Origin: Xanthomonas massiliensis
GTDB taxonomy: Bacteria; Pseudomonadota; Gammaproteobacteria; Xanthomonadales; Xanthomonadaceae
DNA: 64,000 bases
Direction of reading: 5' to 3'
NCBI RefSeq assembly: GCF_900018785.1
Contig: NZ_FCOY01000006.1
Span: forward strand, 620,001-684,000
In this document: piece after piece, positions 54,718 through 63,764 of the stretch
Numbering within the stretch: position 1 is the stretch's first letter
Layout: each line of letters opens with the position of its first letter
The notes under the pieces: model-generated
Database searches by the model: none
What the model saw: only the letters and a program-made list of their open reading frames with translations
Told to the model about the DNA's origin: nothing
Program-made: the position numbers and the translations under genes

Positions 54718-56207
54718 CCCATCCTCTTTCCCGCAAATCGCCGCGCCTGCCGCTGCGGCCCCTGGCCCTGGCCGCGCTGGCCCTGGCCCTGGGCGCCTGC
54801 GCCAGCAGCCGCGGCCTGTCGCCCCAGGGGCGTCTGCTCGACGCCGGCACGCTGCACGGCCAGCAGCGCCTGGCCGGTGCCACGCTGAGCCCGGCCGCCT
54901 GGCCGCAGGCCCAGTGGTGGAAGGCCCTGGGCGACCCGCAACTGGACCAGCTGGTCGACGAGGCGCTGCGCGGCTCGCCCGACCTGGCGGTGGCCGACGC
55001 GCGCCTGGCGCAGGCACGCGCCAGCGCCGGCCAGGCCGATGCCGAGCGCGGCCCGAGCCTGGGCGTGTCGGCCGGCTACACCGGCCTGCGCCTGCCCGAA
55101 TCGATGGTCGGCTCGGAAATGGGCGGCCACTACGCCGGCACCGCCCAGGCCATGGTGAGCTTCAGTTATGGCGTGGACCTGTGGGGCGGCAAGCGCGCCG
55201 CCTGGGAGGCCGCGGTGGGGCGCAGCCGGGCGGCCGAGGTCGATGCCCAGGCCGCGCGCCTGGACCTGGCCGCGGCCGTGGTGCAGGCCTATGTCCAGCT
55301 GGATCTGGCATGGCGCCAGGCCGACATCGCCGAGCAGGACCTCGAGCGTTCCAACGGCGTGCTGGCGCTGACCCGCCAGCGCCGCGACGCCGGGATCGAC
55401 AACGACCTGCAGCTGCGCCAGGCGCAGGGCCGCGTCCCGGCGGCCCAGCAGCAGCTGCAGCAGGCCCACCAGGCCATGGACCAGGCCCGCACCGCCCTGG
55501 CCGCCCTGCTCGGGCAGGGGCCCGACCGCGGCCTGGGCATCGAGCGCCCGGCGCTGGCCGGGTTGCAGGCGCCCGGCCTGCCATCGGTACTGCCCAGCGA
55601 GCTGCTCGGCCACCGCCCCGACGTGGTCGCCGCGCGCTGGCGCGTGGAGGCCGCCGGACAGGGCATCAAGGCCGCCAAGGCGCAGTTCTACCCGAGCTTC
55701 AACCTGAGCGCGCTCGGCGGCGTGGTGAACAAGAACGTGGGCGACCTGCTGGAGGCCGCCTCCACCTTCGCCTACATCGGCCCGGCGTTCAGCCTGCCGC
55801 TGTTCGACGCCGGCCGCCTGCGCGCCGGCCTGGCCGGGCGCGATGCCGACTACGACCTGGCCGTGGCCGACTACAACCGTACCCTGGTGCAGGCCCTGCG
55901 CCAGGTCGCCGACCAGGTCACCGCGCTGCAGTCGCTGCAGGCGCAGACGGCCTCGCAGCAGTCGGCGCTGGACGCTGCCCAGGCCGCCTTCGCGCTGGCC
56001 CAGCGCCGCTACAAGGCCGGCATCGGCAACTACCTGGACGTGTTGTCCGCGCAACAGCAGGTGCTGTCGGCGCAGCAGGCACTGGCCAGGATCCAGTCCG
56101 AGGCGCGGCTGGCCGCGGTCCAGCTGACCAGCGCCCTCGGCGGCGGCTACGACCCGGCCGGCATGGCACAGGCCCCGGCCGCACACGACGATCTCCCGAA
56201 TTCCTGA
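54714..56207 (+). CDS. outer-membrane efflux lipoprotein (OprM/NodT family)
   Basis: A 497-residue TolC-like channel. A lipoprotein signal with LGAC (Cys29) is followed by two OEP repeats (about 75-280 and 290-480) with long coiled coils (AAAVVQAYVQLDLAWRQADIAEQDLERS). Ends in a soluble Pro/Ala tail. Forms the outer-membrane exit for the EmrAB pump encoded next. Confidence 0.92.
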   Translation: MTHPLSRKSPRLPLRPLALAALALALGACASSRGLSPQGRLLDAGTLHGQQRLAGATLSPAAWPQAQWWKALGDPQLDQLVDEALRGSPDLAVADARLAQARASAGQADAERGPSLGVSAGYTGLRLPESMVGSEMGGHYAGTAQAMVSFSYGVDLWGGKRAAWEAAVGRSRAAEVDAQAARLDLAAAVVQAYVQLDLAWRQADIAEQDLERSNGVLALTRQRRDAGIDNDLQLRQAQGRVPAAQQQLQQAHQAMDQARTALAALLGQGPDRGLGIERPALAGLQAPGLPSVLPSELLGHRPDVVAARWRVEAAGQGIKAAKAQFYPSFNLSALGGVVNKNVGDLLEAASTFAYIGPAFSLPLFDAGRLRAGLAGRDADYDLAVADYNRTLVQALRQVADQVTALQSLQAQTASQQSALDAAQAAFALAQRRYKAGIGNYLDVLSAQQQVLSAQQALARIQSEARLAAVQLTSALGGGYDPAGMAQAPAAHDDLPNS

Positions 56208-56217
56208 GACATCCCCA

Positions 56218-57402
56218 ATGAGCGAAACCCTCACCCCCGATTCCGTCACCCCGAAGAAGAGCCGCCGGGGCTTCCTGCTGCGCCTGCTTGCCGTCGTGGT
56301 GGTGCTGGCGCTGGTCGTGTTCGTGTTGTGGTACTTCCTGGCCGGGCGCTGGCACGAGGAGACCGACGACGCCTACGTGCAGGGCAACCAGGTGCAGATC
56401 ACCCCGCTCACCGCCGGCACGGTGATCGGCATCGGCGCCGACGACGGCATGCTCGTGGAGGCCGGCCAGGCCCTGGTGCAGCTGGACCCGGCCGATGCCC
56501 AGGTCGCCCTGCAGCAGGCCCAGGCCAACCTGGCCCGCACCGTGCGCCAGGTACGCGGCCTGTTCCGCAGCGTGGAGGGCGCCCAGGCCGACCTGGACGC
56601 GCGCCAGGTGGCGTTGCAGCGTGCCCGTGCCGACTTCGCCCGGCGCAAGGACCTGGCCGCCTCCGGCGCGATCAGCGCCGAGGAACTGGCCCACGCCCGC
56701 GACGAGCTGGCCGCCGCCGAGGCCGCGGTCAGCGGTTCGCGCGAGCAGGTCGAGCGCAACCGCGCGCTGGTGGACGACACCGTGGTGGCGACCCAGCCGG
56801 ACGTCCAGGCCGCCGCCGCGCAGCTGCGCCAGGCCTACCTGGCCAGCGTGCGCGACGAGATCGTGGCGCCGGTGGGCGGCTACGTCGCCCGCCGTTCGGT
56901 GCAGGTCGGCCAGCGGGTGCAGCCGGGCACCGCGCTGATGGCGGTGGTGCCGCTGGACCAGGTCTGGGTCGATGCCAACTTCAAGGAGACCCAGCTGCGC
57001 CACATGCGCCTGGGCCAGGAAGTCGAGCTGGAGTCGGACCTGTACGGCGGGGCGGTGGCCTTCAAGGGCCACATCGTCAGCCTCGGCCTCGGCACCGGCA
57101 GCGCGTTCTCGCTGCTGCCGGCGCAGAACGCGAGCGGCAACTGGATCAAGATCGTGCAGCGCGTGCCGGTGCGCATCCAGATCGACTCGAAGCAGCTGGC
57201 CGAGCATCCGCTGCGCATCGGCCTGTCGATGCGCGTCAAGGTGAACCTGCACGACCAGCAGGGCACGGTGCTGCCGGGCAAGCCGGTGAGCGGCGAGGTC
57301 TACGCCACCGGCGTGTACGCCAAGCAGTTGCACGACGCCGATGAGCTGATCGAGAAGATCATCCACGAGAACCTGCCCGCCTCCGCCGCCAAGGCCGGTT
57401 GA
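56218..57402 (+). CDS. emrA: membrane fusion protein EmrA
   Basis: A 394-residue periplasmic adaptor. One N-terminal membrane helix (about 21-43), the biotinyl-lipoyl segment EETDDAYVQGNQVQITPLTAG, a coiled-coil hairpin (about 95-200) and a beta-barrel region VWVDANFKETQLRHMRLGQEV. It links EmrB to the outer channel. Confidence 0.93.
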   Translation: MSETLTPDSVTPKKSRRGFLLRLLAVVVVLALVVFVLWYFLAGRWHEETDDAYVQGNQVQITPLTAGTVIGIGADDGMLVEAGQALVQLDPADAQVALQQAQANLARTVRQVRGLFRSVEGAQADLDARQVALQRARADFARRKDLAASGAISAEELAHARDELAAAEAAVSGSREQVERNRALVDDTVVATQPDVQAAAAQLRQAYLASVRDEIVAPVGGYVARRSVQVGQRVQPGTALMAVVPLDQVWVDANFKETQLRHMRLGQEVELESDLYGGAVAFKGHIVSLGLGTGSAFSLLPAQNASGNWIKIVQRVPVRIQIDSKQLAEHPLRIGLSMRVKVNLHDQQGTVLPGKPVSGEVYATGVYAKQLHDADELIEKIIHENLPASAAKAG

Positions 57403-57408
57403 TCGCCC

Positions 57409-58959
57409 ATGTCCGCACAAGCTCCCGCCGCGCCCAAGCCGTTCCTGCCGCCCAGCATCGGCCTGTGCACGCTGGGCCTGGCGATGGCCTCGTTCATGCA
57501 GGTGCTGGACACCACCATCGCCAACGTGTCCCTGCCGACCATCGCCGGCAACCTGGGAGCCAGCTCGCAGCAGGCCACCTGGGTGATCACCTCGTTCGCG
57601 GTGAGCACGGCGATCGCGCTGCCGCTGACCGGCTGGCTGAGCCGCCGTTTCGGCGAGACCAAGCTGTTCGTATGGGCGACGCTGGCCTTCGCCGCCGCCT
57701 CGCTGCTGTGCGGCCTGGCGCAGAGCATGGGCATGCTGGTGGTCTCGCGCGCCATCCAGGGCGTGGTCGCCGGGCCGATGTACCCGATCACCCAGAGCCT
57801 GCTGGTGTCGATCTACCCGCGCGAGAAACGCGGCCAGGCGCTGGCGCTGCTGGCGATGGTCACGGTGGTGGCGCCGATCGCCGGGCCGATCCTGGGCGGC
57901 TGGATCACCGACAACTACAGCTGGGAATGGATCTTCCTGATCAACGTGCCGCTGGGCATCTTCGCGGCGATGGTGGTCGGCAGCCAGCTGCGCGGCCGGC
58001 CCGAGCCGACCGAGCGCCCGCGCATGGACTATGTCGGCCTGGTCACGCTGGTGATCGGCGTGGGCGCGCTGCAGGTGGTGCTGGACCTGGGCAACGACGA
58101 GGACTGGTTCAATTCCACCTTCATCGTCGTGCTCGCCTGCATCTCGGCGGTGTCCCTGGCCGTGTTCCTGATCTGGGAGCTGACCGACAAGGACCCGATC
58201 GTCGATCTGCGCCTGTTCCGCCACCGCAACTTCCGCGCCGGTACCCTGGCCATGGTGGTGGCGTACGCGGCGTTCTTCAGCGTCGGCCTGCTGGTGCCAC
58301 AGTGGCTGCAGCGCGACCTGGGCTACACCGCGCTGTGGGCCGGCCTGGCCACCGCGCCGATCGGCATCCTGCCGGTGCTGATGACCCCGTTCGTCGGCAA
58401 GTACGCCAGCCGCTTCGACCTGCGCATGCTGGCCAGCGTGGCGTTCCTGGTGCTGTCGGCGACCAGCTTCGTGCGCTCGGGCTTCAACCTCGACGTGGAC
58501 TTTGGCTACATCGCCGAGATCCAACTGATCCAGGGCATCGGCGTGGCGCTGTTCTTCATGCCGGTGCTGCAGATCCTGCTGTCGGACCTGGACGGGCGCG
58601 AGATCGCCGCCGGCTCGGGCCTGGCCACCTTCCTGCGCACCCTGGGCGGCAGCTTCGCCGCGTCGCTGACCACCTACCTGTGGACGCGGCGCACGCAGAT
58701 CCACCACGCCGACCTGACCGAGCACATCTCGGCCTACGTGCCCGGCGTGGAGGACCAGCTGCAGACGATGGGGCAGGGCGACGTGCAACATGGCGCCGCG
58801 CTGGTGAACACGATGATCAACCACCAGGCCTCGCAGATGGGCTTCAACGACATCTTCCACCTGCTCGGCTGGACGTTCCTGATCATCATCAGCCTGCTGT
58901 GGCTGGCCAAGCCGCCGTTCGGCGCCGGTGCCGGCTCGGCGGGCGGCGGCGGGCACTGA
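57409..58959 (+). CDS. emrB: EmrB-type MFS multidrug exporter (DHA2, 14 helices)
   Basis: A 516-residue drug:H+ antiporter. Motif D1 SFMQVLDTTIANVSLPTIAG in helix 1, motif A GWLSRRFGETKLF, motif B IQGVVAGPMYPITQSLLVS and motif C AIAGPILGGWI-type glycine helix are all visible. Six bases follow emrA. An intrinsic terminator closes the operon. Confidence 0.94.
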   Translation: MSAQAPAAPKPFLPPSIGLCTLGLAMASFMQVLDTTIANVSLPTIAGNLGASSQQATWVITSFAVSTAIALPLTGWLSRRFGETKLFVWATLAFAAASLLCGLAQSMGMLVVSRAIQGVVAGPMYPITQSLLVSIYPREKRGQALALLAMVTVVAPIAGPILGGWITDNYSWEWIFLINVPLGIFAAMVVGSQLRGRPEPTERPRMDYVGLVTLVIGVGALQVVLDLGNDEDWFNSTFIVVLACISAVSLAVFLIWELTDKDPIVDLRLFRHRNFRAGTLAMVVAYAAFFSVGLLVPQWLQRDLGYTALWAGLATAPIGILPVLMTPFVGKYASRFDLRMLASVAFLVLSATSFVRSGFNLDVDFGYIAEIQLIQGIGVALFFMPVLQILLSDLDGREIAAGSGLATFLRTLGGSFAASLTTYLWTRRTQIHHADLTEHISAYVPGVEDQLQTMGQGDVQHGAALVNTMINHQASQMGFNDIFHLLGWTFLIIISLLWLAKPPFGAGAGSAGGGGH

Positions 58960-59008
58960 ATCGCGCCGCGCCCGGCGATGGCTGCCGGTGCATCGGCCAA
59001 CCGACGAG

Positions 59009-59031
59009 AACCCCGCCACGGCGGGGTTTTT
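59009..59031 (+). terminator. intrinsic terminator of the emr operon
   Basis: AACCCCGC-CACG-GCGGGGTT plus TTT, 50 bases after the emrB stop. Confidence 0.9.
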
Positions 59032-59104
59032 CATGCTTTCCATGCGGGGCGGCGCAGTGCCGCGGTGGCCTCGCCGGCGGCGTGCCGCGTGGACGACGGG
59101 CATG

Positions 59105-59127
59105 AAAAAACCCGCTTGCGCGGGTTT
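59105..59127 (-). terminator. intrinsic terminator of the distal tRNA-Leu gene
   Basis: Minus strand AAACCCGC-GCAA-GCGGGTTT then TTT, 17 bases past the tRNA 3' end. Confidence 0.88.
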
Positions 59128-59143
59128 GATCGTCTTGAGTCGT

Positions 59144-59228
<85 letters not shown>

Positions 59229-59242
59229 GACTCAGGCAAAGA

Positions 59243-59271
59243 ATTATGTGGGGCCGGGCGGGGCTTGTCAA
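59243..59271 (-). promoter_or_regulatory. promoter of tRNA-Leu at 59144-59228
   Basis: Minus strand TTGACA (59266-59271), 17-base spacer, CATAAT (59243-59248). Confidence 0.85.
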
Positions 59272-59332
59272 CGAAAACGTGCGCGCGCCGGACAGCCCGG
59301 CGATGCTTGCGTCCGCGCCGGCCGGAAAAGCG

Positions 59333-59353
59333 AAAACCCCGCTTGCGCGGGGT
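59333..59353 (-). terminator. intrinsic terminator of the proximal tRNA-Leu gene
   Basis: Minus strand ACCCCGC-GCAA-GCGGGGT then TTT, 17 bases past the tRNA 3' end. Confidence 0.85.
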
Positions 59354-59370
59354 CTTCTGATCGTTGCGAT

Positions 59371-59455
<85 letters not shown>

Positions 59456-59469
59456 ATCGCAGGGCGCGC

Positions 59470-59498
59470 ATTCTGCGGATCGCCGGCGGCCTTGTCAA
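59470..59498 (-). promoter_or_regulatory. promoter of tRNA-Leu at 59371-59455
   Basis: Minus strand TTGACA (59493-59498), 17-base spacer, CAGAAT (59470-59475). Confidence 0.8.
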
Positions 59499-59568
59499 CG
59501 CCCCTCGCGGTGGACGCGGTGGCGGGGGCGTGAGCGATCCGCATGCCAGGCAGGGTTACCATGGCGGC

Positions 59569-62136
59569 ATGAATGAGAAGACCCCTACCGGGAAGGCCAA
59601 GCCGGCCCGCACGTCCACCCGCAAGCCCGGCGACACGCCGGCGGCGAAGGTGCCCGCCAAGCAACCGCGCAAGGCCGCACCCGACAAGGCCAAGGCGCCG
59701 GCCGGGGCCGCCAGAAAGGACGGCGGCAGGAAGAAGAAGCCGGCATTGCCGCCGTGGATGCCCGAAGCGCCGGCCCAGCCGGCACCGTCCGGCGGCCGTC
59801 GTCCGCGCGGCCCCGCGCCGGGCCGCGCTGCACAGGCGCCGCGCCGGGGCCCGGCCCGGCCTGCGCCGGCCACGCCCGAATTCGCCGATCCGTACGCCGC
59901 GCGCGAGGCCGAGCGCTACGAGAATCCCATCGCCAGCCGCGAAGCGATCCTCAAGCTGCTGGACGAGTGCGACGGCCCGCAGACCGCCGAGGACCTGGCC
60001 GAGCAGCTGGAACTCACCGAGCCGGACCGTTTCGAGGCCCTGTCGCGGCGCCTGAGCGCGATGCTGCGCGACGGCCAGGTGGTGCGCAACCGCCGCGGCG
60101 GCTACGCGCCGGTGGAGCAGGTCAACCTGATCCCGGGCGTGGTGATCGCCAACCCCGAGGGCTTCGGCTTCCTGCGCCCGGACAACGGTGGCGACGACCT
60201 GTTCCTGCCGCCGTACGAGATGCGCAAGGTCATGCATGGCGACCGCGTGCTGGTGAACGTCACCGGCATCGACCGGCGCGGGCGCCGCGAGGGCAGCGTG
60301 TCGCGCATCCTCGAGCGCGGCGTGCACCGGCTGATCGGCCGCTTCGGCCTGGAGGGCGGCATTGCCTTCGTGGTGCCCGACGACCGCCGCATCCAGCGCA
60401 ACGTGCAGGTGCCGCAGGACGGCATCGGCGGCGCGCGCGACGGCCAGCTGGTCGTGTGCGAGATCACCCAGGCGCCGGACGCGCGGCGCCCGCCGATCGG
60501 CCGCATCATCGCCGTGCTCGGCGACAAGCTCACCCCGTCGCTGGTGGTGGAGACGGCCATCCACGGCCACGAGCTGCCCTACGAGTTCCCGCAGGAGGTG
60601 CTGGACGAGGCCGCGGCGGTGCCGCTGACGGTGGAGCCGTCGATGATCGGCGGGCGCGTGGACCTGCGCGACCTGCCGCTGGTGACCATCGACGGCGCCG
60701 ACGCCAAGGACTTCGACGACGCGGTCTACTGCGAGAGCAACCGCCAGGGCTTCCGCATCCGCAACCGCCAGGGCTACCGGCTGGTGGTGGCCATCGCCGA
60801 CGTGTCGCACTACGTGCGCCCCGGCACGCCGCTGGACGACGAGGCGCAGAAGCGCGCCACCTCGGTGTACTTCCCCGGCTTCGTGGTGCCGATGCTGCCG
60901 GAGACGCTGTCCAACGGCATCTGCTCGCTCAACCCGCAGGTGGACCGCATGTGCTTCGTCTGCGACATGCAGGTCAGCAGCGAGGGCGAGGTCACCCAGT
61001 CGAAGTTCTACGAGGCGGTGATGCGCTCGCACGCGCGGCTGACCTACGAGCAGGTATGGCAGGCGGTCGGCGAGAAGGACCCGGGGGCGCGGGCTGCCGT
61101 CGGCGAGCGGCTGCCGCAGCTGGAGGCGCTGCATGCGCTGTACAAGGTGCTGGCCAAGGCGCGCGCGCGGCGCGGCGCGATCGAGTTCGAGAGCTCGGAG
61201 GTGCGCTTCGTGCTCGACAACCGCGGCGAGGTCACCCAGGCCGGCATGCTGGTGCGCAACGAGGCGCACAAGCTGATCGAGGAATGCATGATCGCGGCCA
61301 ACGTCGAGGCCGCGCGCGGGCTGCTCAAGGCACACATCCCGGCGCCGTTCCGCGTCCACGAGCGCCCGCCGGAGAGCAAGTACGCCGACCTGCTCGAATT
61401 CCTCAAGGAATTCAACCTGACCATGCCGTCGTGGGAGAAGGTGCAGCCGGGCGACTTCACCAAGCTGCTCAAGAAGGTGCGCGAGCGGCCCGACGCGGCG
61501 CTGATCGAGTCGGTGCTGCTGCGCAGCCAGTCGCTGGCGGTGTACTCGCCGGACAACAGCGGCCATTTCGGCCTGGCGCTGGACGCCTATGCCCACTTCA
61601 CCTCGCCGATCCGCCGCTATCCCGACCTGCTGGTGCATCGCGCGCTGAAGTACGCGCTGACCGGCGGCCGGCCGGAGAAGTACCGCTACCCGCCCCACGA
61701 GATGGCCACGCTGGCGCTGCAGTGCTCCGAGCGCGAGCGCCGTGCCGACGAGGCCGAGCGCGAGGTCGACGAGCGCTACCGCGCCGCATGGATGGAAAAG
61801 CACGTCGGCGGCCAGTTCGACGGCGTGATCAGCGGCGTCACCGGCTTCGGCCTGTTCGTGGAGCTGGACCAGTCCAAGGTCAACGGCCTGGTCCACGTGA
61901 CCCAGCTGCCGCACGACTACTACCAGTTCGATCCGATCCGCAAGACGCTCAGCGGCGAGCGCCGCGGCCACGAGTACCGGCTCGGCGACAAGGTGCGCAT
62001 CCTGGTGCTCAAGGCCAGCATGGAGGAGCGCAAGATCGACTTCAGGCTGGTGGAGCAACTCGACGCCGAGGACGGCACGCCGCCGTTGCCGCCGCGCGAC
62101 AAGCCCCGCTCGGGTGGACGCGCCAGGCGGCGGTGA
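59569..62136 (+). CDS. rnr: ribonuclease R
   Basis: An 855-residue 3'-5' exoribonuclease that degrades structured RNA. After a 115-residue Lys/Pro/Ala-rich extension come a winged helix (ENPIASREAILKLLDE), two cold-shock domains (VNLIPGVVIANPEGFGFLRPD and on), the RNB domain with the acidic site TIDGADAKDFDDAVY, and a C-terminal S1 domain (FDGVISGVTGFGLFVELD) with basic tail. A TACCAT -10 candidate lies about eight bases before the ATG. The RNA methyltransferase rlmB follows, as in many gammaproteobacteria, but here 776 bases away. Confidence 0.95.
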   Translation: MNEKTPTGKAKPARTSTRKPGDTPAAKVPAKQPRKAAPDKAKAPAGAARKDGGRKKKPALPPWMPEAPAQPAPSGGRRPRGPAPGRAAQAPRRGPARPAPATPEFADPYAAREAERYENPIASREAILKLLDECDGPQTAEDLAEQLELTEPDRFEALSRRLSAMLRDGQVVRNRRGGYAPVEQVNLIPGVVIANPEGFGFLRPDNGGDDLFLPPYEMRKVMHGDRVLVNVTGIDRRGRREGSVSRILERGVHRLIGRFGLEGGIAFVVPDDRRIQRNVQVPQDGIGGARDGQLVVCEITQAPDARRPPIGRIIAVLGDKLTPSLVVETAIHGHELPYEFPQEVLDEAAAVPLTVEPSMIGGRVDLRDLPLVTIDGADAKDFDDAVYCESNRQGFRIRNRQGYRLVVAIADVSHYVRPGTPLDDEAQKRATSVYFPGFVVPMLPETLSNGICSLNPQVDRMCFVCDMQVSSEGEVTQSKFYEAVMRSHARLTYEQVWQAVGEKDPGARAAVGERLPQLEALHALYKVLAKARARRGAIEFESSEVRFVLDNRGEVTQAGMLVRNEAHKLIEECMIAANVEAARGLLKAHIPAPFRVHERPPESKYADLLEFLKEFNLTMPSWEKVQPGDFTKLLKKVRERPDAALIESVLLRSQSLAVYSPDNSGHFGLALDAYAHFTSPIRRYPDLLVHRALKYALTGGRPEKYRYPPHEMATLALQCSERERRADEAEREVDERYRAAWMEKHVGGQFDGVISGVTGFGLFVELDQSKVNGLVHVTQLPHDYYQFDPIRKTLSGERRGHEYRLGDKVRILVLKASMEERKIDFRLVEQLDAEDGTPPLPPRDKPRSGGRARRR

Positions 62137-62912
62137 GCCGCGCGCGCCGGCGGCCACGGTTGCGGTGTTGCGGTAGCGGCCGCCAAGGCGACGGCAGCCG
62201 GTGTCGTCGCCTTGGGCCTGGCGGTCTGTTCCCGTGGATTGGCTGTGCGGGCGATGCAGGGCTTCCCGGGCGTGCCATGTCGCTTCGTCGGGCGGCTGCG
62301 CTCCGGACGGCCGCTGCAGGCACATCCGCAATGCCTGTGCGCCGCGGTAGGCCTGCACGTTGCCCGCCAGGCAGCCTCGGTGCCGAGGCCTCGTTCCTGG
62401 GCCGTACACCTGAAGGGCCGTAGACGCTCCTGTGGCGGTCCGCGGCATCGGGTGCCGAAATGGGCGATCAACGCGTTCCTGGCCCGTGCGCCTGCAGGGG
62501 GCCGTGCGCTTGCAGGGAGCATGGATGCCTCCCGCTGCGATCCGCGTTCCCAGGTGCCGGCAACGAGGCCGACGCGTTCCCGGTCGGTGGACAGGGGCAA
62601 GGTGGCGGTGACGCTTGCGGCGCGGTGGACGATCCCGGTTTGCGAGCCGCAGTGACGCCTTGCCTTACCTTGCCGTTCGGATGGACGTACGGACGGCGCC
62701 GCTGCAACGTCGCACCGGATGTCCCGCCGGCATGCCGCGCAACGATGCGTGGACGGCGTGCAATCGCGGGAGGACGAGGTACCGGCGCGCACTGGATGGG
62801 GCATCGCCGTGCTTCCCCTGTCGCGGGCAGGCGCGGCACGTTGCCCCCGTGCTGGTCCTGGCCGGTCGCAGCGCCTACCATTTCCTCCTTTCCATTTCCG
62901 GCGCGGCGCCAC
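62137..62912. other. long gap between rnr and rlmB without a gene
   Basis: About 775 bases. A tight hairpin GCCTCGG-TG-CCGAGGC lies near 62378-62393, and a two-copy imperfect repeat of about 18 bases near 62483-62517 (CGTGCGCCTGCAGGG, then CGTGCGCTTGCAGGG). No coding frame with a domain on either strand. Confidence 0.6.
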
Positions 62913-63656
62913 ATGAGCAAGCAGAACCAGTGGGTGGTCGGCGTCAATGCCGTCGCCTCCGCCATCGAGAACGATGCCGAGCACGTGCGCGAGGTGCTGG
63001 TCGAGGCCGGCAGCAAGAATCCGCGGCTGGCCGAGATCGAGGCCGAGGCCCTGCGCAAGGACATCGAGGTGCGCCGGGTCAACGCGCAGGCACTGGACGG
63101 CGTCGGCGGCGCGGTGCGCCACCAGGGCGTGGCCGCGCGCTATGCCGCCGTGCAGACCTTCGACGAGCACGACCTGGCCGGCCTGGTCGAGCAGGCCGAA
63201 GGCAAGGCCCTGCTGCTGGTGCTCGACGGCGTGCAGGACCCGCACAACCTCGGCGCGTGCCTGCGCAGCGCCGCCGCCGCCGGGGCGACCGCGGTGGTCA
63301 TTCCCAAGGACAAGTCCGCGCCGGTCAACGCCACCGTGCGCAAGACCTCGGCCGGCGCCGCGGACCGTATCCCGGTGGTGGCGGTGACCAACCTCTCGCG
63401 CTGCCTGAAGGAGCTGCAGAAGCAGGGCGTGTGGATCTACGGCCTGGCCGGCGAGATGGGGCCGAGCCTGTATGCGCTGGACCTGACCGGCAACGTGGCC
63501 CTGGTGCTGGGCAGCGAGGCCGAGGGCCTGCGCCGGTTGACCCGCGAGCATTGCGACGGCCTGGTGCGCATCCCGATGCCGGGCGCGATCGAGAGCCTGA
63601 ATGTCTCGGTGGCCGCGGGCGTGGCCCTGTTCGAGGCAGTACGGCAGCGCGCGTGA
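62913..63656 (+). CDS. rlmB: 23S rRNA (guanosine-2'-O-)-methyltransferase RlmB
   Basis: A 247-residue SPOUT methyltransferase for Gm2251 of 23S rRNA. An N-terminal L30-like substrate domain (about 1-75) precedes the knotted domain with LVLDGVQDPHNLGACLRSA, VALVLGSEAEGLRRL and the C-terminal IPMPGAIESLNVSVAAGVALFE. The start MSKQNQWVVGVNAV is standard. Confidence 0.95.
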   Translation: MSKQNQWVVGVNAVASAIENDAEHVREVLVEAGSKNPRLAEIEAEALRKDIEVRRVNAQALDGVGGAVRHQGVAARYAAVQTFDEHDLAGLVEQAEGKALLLVLDGVQDPHNLGACLRSAAAAGATAVVIPKDKSAPVNATVRKTSAGAADRIPVVAVTNLSRCLKELQKQGVWIYGLAGEMGPSLYALDLTGNVALVLGSEAEGLRRLTREHCDGLVRIPMPGAIESLNVSVAAGVALFEAVRQRA

Positions 63657-63694
63657 GCTGCCGGCGGCATCGCAGCCCCCCCCCCATAGAAGTG

Positions 63695-63764
63695 CTGTAG
63701 GAGCGACTTCCGTCGCGAGGGTTCTACCAGTAAGGCCTCATCGCGACGGAAGTCGCTGCTACAG
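63695..63764. repeat. REP-like intergenic palindrome
   Basis: Arms 63695-63720 and 63739-63764 (26 bases, two mismatches) begin CTGTAGGAGCGACTTCC and are separated by 18 bases. Such CTGTAGGAGCG elements are widespread in xanthomonads; another half lies near 4800. A ten-C run (63676-63685) precedes it. The stop codon of the leftward efflux gene (63724-63726) falls in its loop. Confidence 0.85.

Noticed and set aside
62137-62912. A hidden gene in the long rnr-rlmB gap
   Set aside because: Frames on both strands are Arg/Pro/Ala-rich without start context, domains or consistent third-position bias.
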